From JAADJA01 sp963840975 (GTDB lineage Bacteria > Bacteroidota > Bacteroidia > Bacteroidales > JAADJA01): 64,000 nucleotides of DNA. The stretch lies in the NCBI GenBank assembly GCA_963840975.1, contig CAWJBC010000021.1, forward strand, positions 674,367 through 738,366. Direction: 5' to 3'. Position 1 is the first letter of the stretch, and every line of letters begins with the position of its first letter. Below, one piece after another: positions 62,215-64,000 of the stretch. The notes under the pieces are model-generated. The model saw only the letters and a program-made list of their open reading frames with translations, was not told the origin of the DNA and ran no database searches. The position numbers were made by a program, and so were the translations under genes.

Positions 62215-62232
62215 CGTAGTCTCCAGACTACG
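62215..62232. repeat. short palindrome CGTAGTCT/AGACTACG
   Basis: Perfect 8-bp arms with CC between, in a stretch that also has a 6-bp GC-rich hairpin CGCCCA-TCAG-TGGGCG at 62291-62306. The first may terminate the preceding gene; the second lies in the leader of the next one. Confidence 0.55.
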
Positions 62233-62341
62233 TCACGCAGCTTTAAGATTGTAGCTTGTGGCAGGGATAAATAAAGTTTGTAACTTTACCCGCCCATCAG
62301 TGGGCGAGTGTCAATAATATGTACAAACTAAACTTTACAAC

Positions 62342-62794
62342 ATGAAAACAAACAAAATTATCATTGGAGGCATCGTAGGTGGCATAGCCTATTTTCTTCT
62401 TGGCTGGTTAGTTTTTGGGGTGCTGTTAATGGACTTCTGGGAAACCAATTTCAACAATTGTGCATCAAGACCTGAAGAAGAAATGGTGTGGTGGGCACTC
62501 ATCTTATCAAACTTAGCTTCCGGGTTTTTACTTGCAGTCATTTTCAGTTTGTCGAATACCAGGGGTTGGCTGGCAGGGGCTAAAGTTTCCAGTATCATAG
62601 CCTTTTTGATGATTACTTCCTACGATCTAAGTTTTTATTCGATGAGTACGATGTTTAACAGCCTGAATGCATTGATCATTGATATTGTTGTCGGTACCGT
62701 TTTTACAGCAGTTATCGGGGCAATTATTCGGCCTGGTAATGGGAATGGGGAAGAAAGAATAATGCAATTATCTGATTCTGCCACGATTTTATAA
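62342..62794 (+). CDS. four-helix membrane protein of unknown function
   Basis: 150 residues with four predicted membrane helices (8-30, 50-70, 80-100, 108-128). Motif-like parts: GGIVGGIAYFLLGWLVFGVLLMDF, a Cys/Pro/Glu loop (NNCASRPEEEMVWW) and SNTRGWLAGAKVSS. It resembles small DUF1761-type membrane proteins in layout only. Followed by a small lipoprotein gene. Confidence 0.7.
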   Translation: MKTNKIIIGGIVGGIAYFLLGWLVFGVLLMDFWETNFNNCASRPEEEMVWWALILSNLASGFLLAVIFSLSNTRGWLAGAKVSSIIAFLMITSYDLSFYSMSTMFNSLNALIIDIVVGTVFTAVIGAIIRPGNGNGEERIMQLSDSATIL

Positions 62795-62846
62795 CTTGTG
62801 GCACCATTTAAAATAACAGAAACAAAAACTTTGGGGTATAAAAAAA

Positions 62847-63044
62847 ATGATTTCGTGGCCTTTAATCTTCGTTGCAACCGTGATGATATTCGGTAGTTGC
62901 AAGGTATGCACAGAGTGCACCGAATCGCACACGGGCGTATCAAGCGATTATTGCGGCACCAACAAACAGGTAAATGACTTTGAAGATGAGCTAAAGGACC
63001 AGGGAGGAGCGCTCGGGCAGGACTGGAATTGCGAGCGCAAATAA
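62847..63044 (+). CDS. small Cys-rich lipoprotein candidate
   Basis: 65 residues. Signal MISWPLIFVATVMIFGSC ends in a lipobox (IFGSC, Cys18), and four more Cys follow (KVCTECTES, SDYCGT, DWNCERK). The mature peptide is short and acidic. Coding is supported by the signal and by its place 52 bp after the membrane protein gene; size keeps certainty moderate. Confidence 0.55.
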   Translation: MISWPLIFVATVMIFGSCKVCTECTESHTGVSSDYCGTNKQVNDFEDELKDQGGALGQDWNCERK

Positions 63045-63052
63045 ATGGAAAA

Positions 63053-63083
63053 GGGTCTCAAACCTTTGCAAGGTTGGAAACCC
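63053..63083. repeat. REP-like imperfect palindrome, copy 1
   Basis: GGGTCTCAAACCTTTGCAAG with GTTGGAAACCC: a near-palindrome of GGGTTTCnAACCTT type, 8 bp after the preceding stop codon. Copy 2 at 63930-63960 is 29/31 identical. Confidence 0.75.
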
Positions 63084-63190
63084 TATAACGATAACTTCCG
63101 CTGCATAAGTTTGTAACTCAATGCAGATATGGATGCTTGATCAATTTGGAATTGTAGTTCATTATCTTGCAGCTTTTGGCATATACACAT

Positions 63191-63823
63191 ATGAAAACAA
63201 TATTCTACAGTTGCATCATTTCGCTTCTCGCTCTAATTGCCTGCAAGGAGGAAAACGAAAATCAAAAAGCACCGATTTATGCTGGTAAAGTGGATGCTGG
63301 TTTATTTCATATTGCATTTGATCCAGCTCTTCAGCTTGACTTTATTTTTGATTCGCTGGGTAATTTCCACTACGGCACCGACTCCATTGACATAAATCTT
63401 GACGGAGATTTTGATATCATTATCAAACAAAGAATTATGCATGACAGCATAATGATTAACGTTAATAATTATTCATTTTGCAGCCTGACAATGAAAAATG
63501 GCTGGGAAGTTGCATCAATAAAGGATACATACCCGGTCGGTCTCGGTCAGTTTAACAATATTTATTGGGTAGATACCCTTTTGTATAAAACCAGGATTGA
63601 TAACCTGACGGAATGGTCAGGTACTGCTGATAGCAGATGGATGTGGGTTATTCCACCGGTAGAGTTTACAGGCTCTTACGGTAGCTGGTACCATCTCGCT
63701 GAAACAGAGCGATATGTCGGAATCAGAATAACTACCGGTTTAGAATTTAAGTACGGTTGGATAAAGGTGTTTCAGATTGATCGTGAAGATATTCGGTTTA
63801 TCAGTTATGCATATGAAAAATAG
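63191..63823 (+). CDS. putative lipoprotein of unknown function
   Basis: 210 residues from the ATG at 63191; the frame extends 24 nt upstream but only this start gives a proper signal (MKTIFYSCIISLLALIAC, lipobox LIAC). The mature protein has DSLGNFHYGTDSIDINLDGDFD, a D-x-D-x-D-type acidic loop like calcium-binding repeats, and a beta-rich Trp/Tyr-containing second half. No family recognised. Bracketed by two copies of a palindromic repeat. Confidence 0.7.
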   Translation: MKTIFYSCIISLLALIACKEENENQKAPIYAGKVDAGLFHIAFDPALQLDFIFDSLGNFHYGTDSIDINLDGDFDIIIKQRIMHDSIMINVNNYSFCSLTMKNGWEVASIKDTYPVGLGQFNNIYWVDTLLYKTRIDNLTEWSGTADSRWMWVIPPVEFTGSYGSWYHLAETERYVGIRITTGLEFKYGWIKVFQIDREDIRFISYAYEK

Positions 63824-63929
63824 TGACAATTTGAAATAAAATTTGATTCATGAACCACCTATCCTGTTTTAGTGGTAAAACTTATGAAGAACAATAGAGA
63901 ACAATATTGCATTTCAAAGCGCATAAAAA

Positions 63930-63960
63930 GGGTTTCAAACCTTTACAAGGTTGGAAACCC
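63930..63960. repeat. REP-like imperfect palindrome, copy 2
   Basis: GGGTTTCAAACCTTTACAAG with GTTGGAAACCC, followed, as in copy 1, by a (C)TNTAACGATAA extension. The last 177 bp of the window hold only this. Confidence 0.75.
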
Positions 63961-64000
63961 TGTAACGATAAAATTAATGAATAAATGATAAAACATTTAA

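Noticed and set aside
1..64000. Genome-wide reassignment of TGA to an amino acid
   Set aside because: TGA ends intact genes such as the SGNH protein (50429) and the thioredoxin-like gene itself (30975), and no other conserved gene has internal TGA.
1..64000. tRNA genes and CRISPR arrays
   Set aside because: No T-arm GTTCGAAT-type words in a cloverleaf context and no regularly spaced direct repeats were found; the repeats seen are irregular or palindromic.

Overview
The window is a chromosomal segment of a member of the Bacteroidota, probably an uncultured lineage near the Bacteroidales. This rests on an AT-rich genome, start codons preceded by A-rich stretches rather than Shine-Dalgarno motifs, promoter elements of the TAnnTTTG type, a T9SS C-terminal sorting domain, many lipobox lipoproteins, the order rpsL-rpsG-fusA-rpsJ with no tuf, and a complex I operon without nuoEFG. 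No tRNA, rRNA, CRISPR array or prophage was seen.

Layout. 1-10.5 kb: accessory metabolism: a truncated radical SAM gene, an SDR oxidoreductase, galactokinase, PPK2 polyphosphate kinase, a broken REP-associated transposase between two oppositely oriented palindromes, a minus-strand run (membrane protein, C26 glutamine-hydrolase-like lipoprotein, galactose mutarotase), and a GH13 glycosidase lipoprotein followed by a T9SS-secreted partner. 10.5-10.8 kb: a candidate free-standing structured RNA with its own promoter and terminator. 10.9-29 kb: the fused str-S10-spc-alpha ribosomal superoperon, including rpmD and rpmJ, closed by a clear terminator and followed by eno. 30.5-31 kb: a secreted thioredoxin-like gene whose first active-site Cys codon is an in-frame TGA (UxxC), followed at once by a hairpin. 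31-41.6 kb: an 11-subunit complex I operon on the minus strand. 41.8-44.6 kb: a lipoprotein, RarA and an unknown secreted protein.

44.7-52.9 kb holds a compact set of genes that looks like an acyl- or amide-modification system: AsnB-type amidotransferase, stand-alone acyl carrier protein, SGNH-like lipoprotein, MBOAT acyltransferase, membrane-anchored SGNH protein, AMP-forming acid ligase and a NadE-type amide synthetase. 53-60.7 kb is a DNA repair/mutagenesis block: a DnaQ-UvrC-type nuclease, an S24 (LexA-like) repressor with a four-helix-bundle protein, divergent dinB, a TumE-like toxin-antitoxin pair and a frameshifted second dnaE. 60.7-64 kb is gene-poor, rich in short palindromic repeats and gene remnants, with three small envelope proteins.

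The points most worth following are the TGA-containing thioredoxin (selenocysteine or nonsense mutation), the AsnB-ACP-MBOAT-ligase-NadE cluster, and the RNA gene upstream of rpsL. At least five reading frames in the window are interrupted (transposase, thioredoxin, dnaE, a small ORF near 61.1 kb and a gene near 61.4 kb), so assembly errors must be excluded before any recoding claim is accepted.
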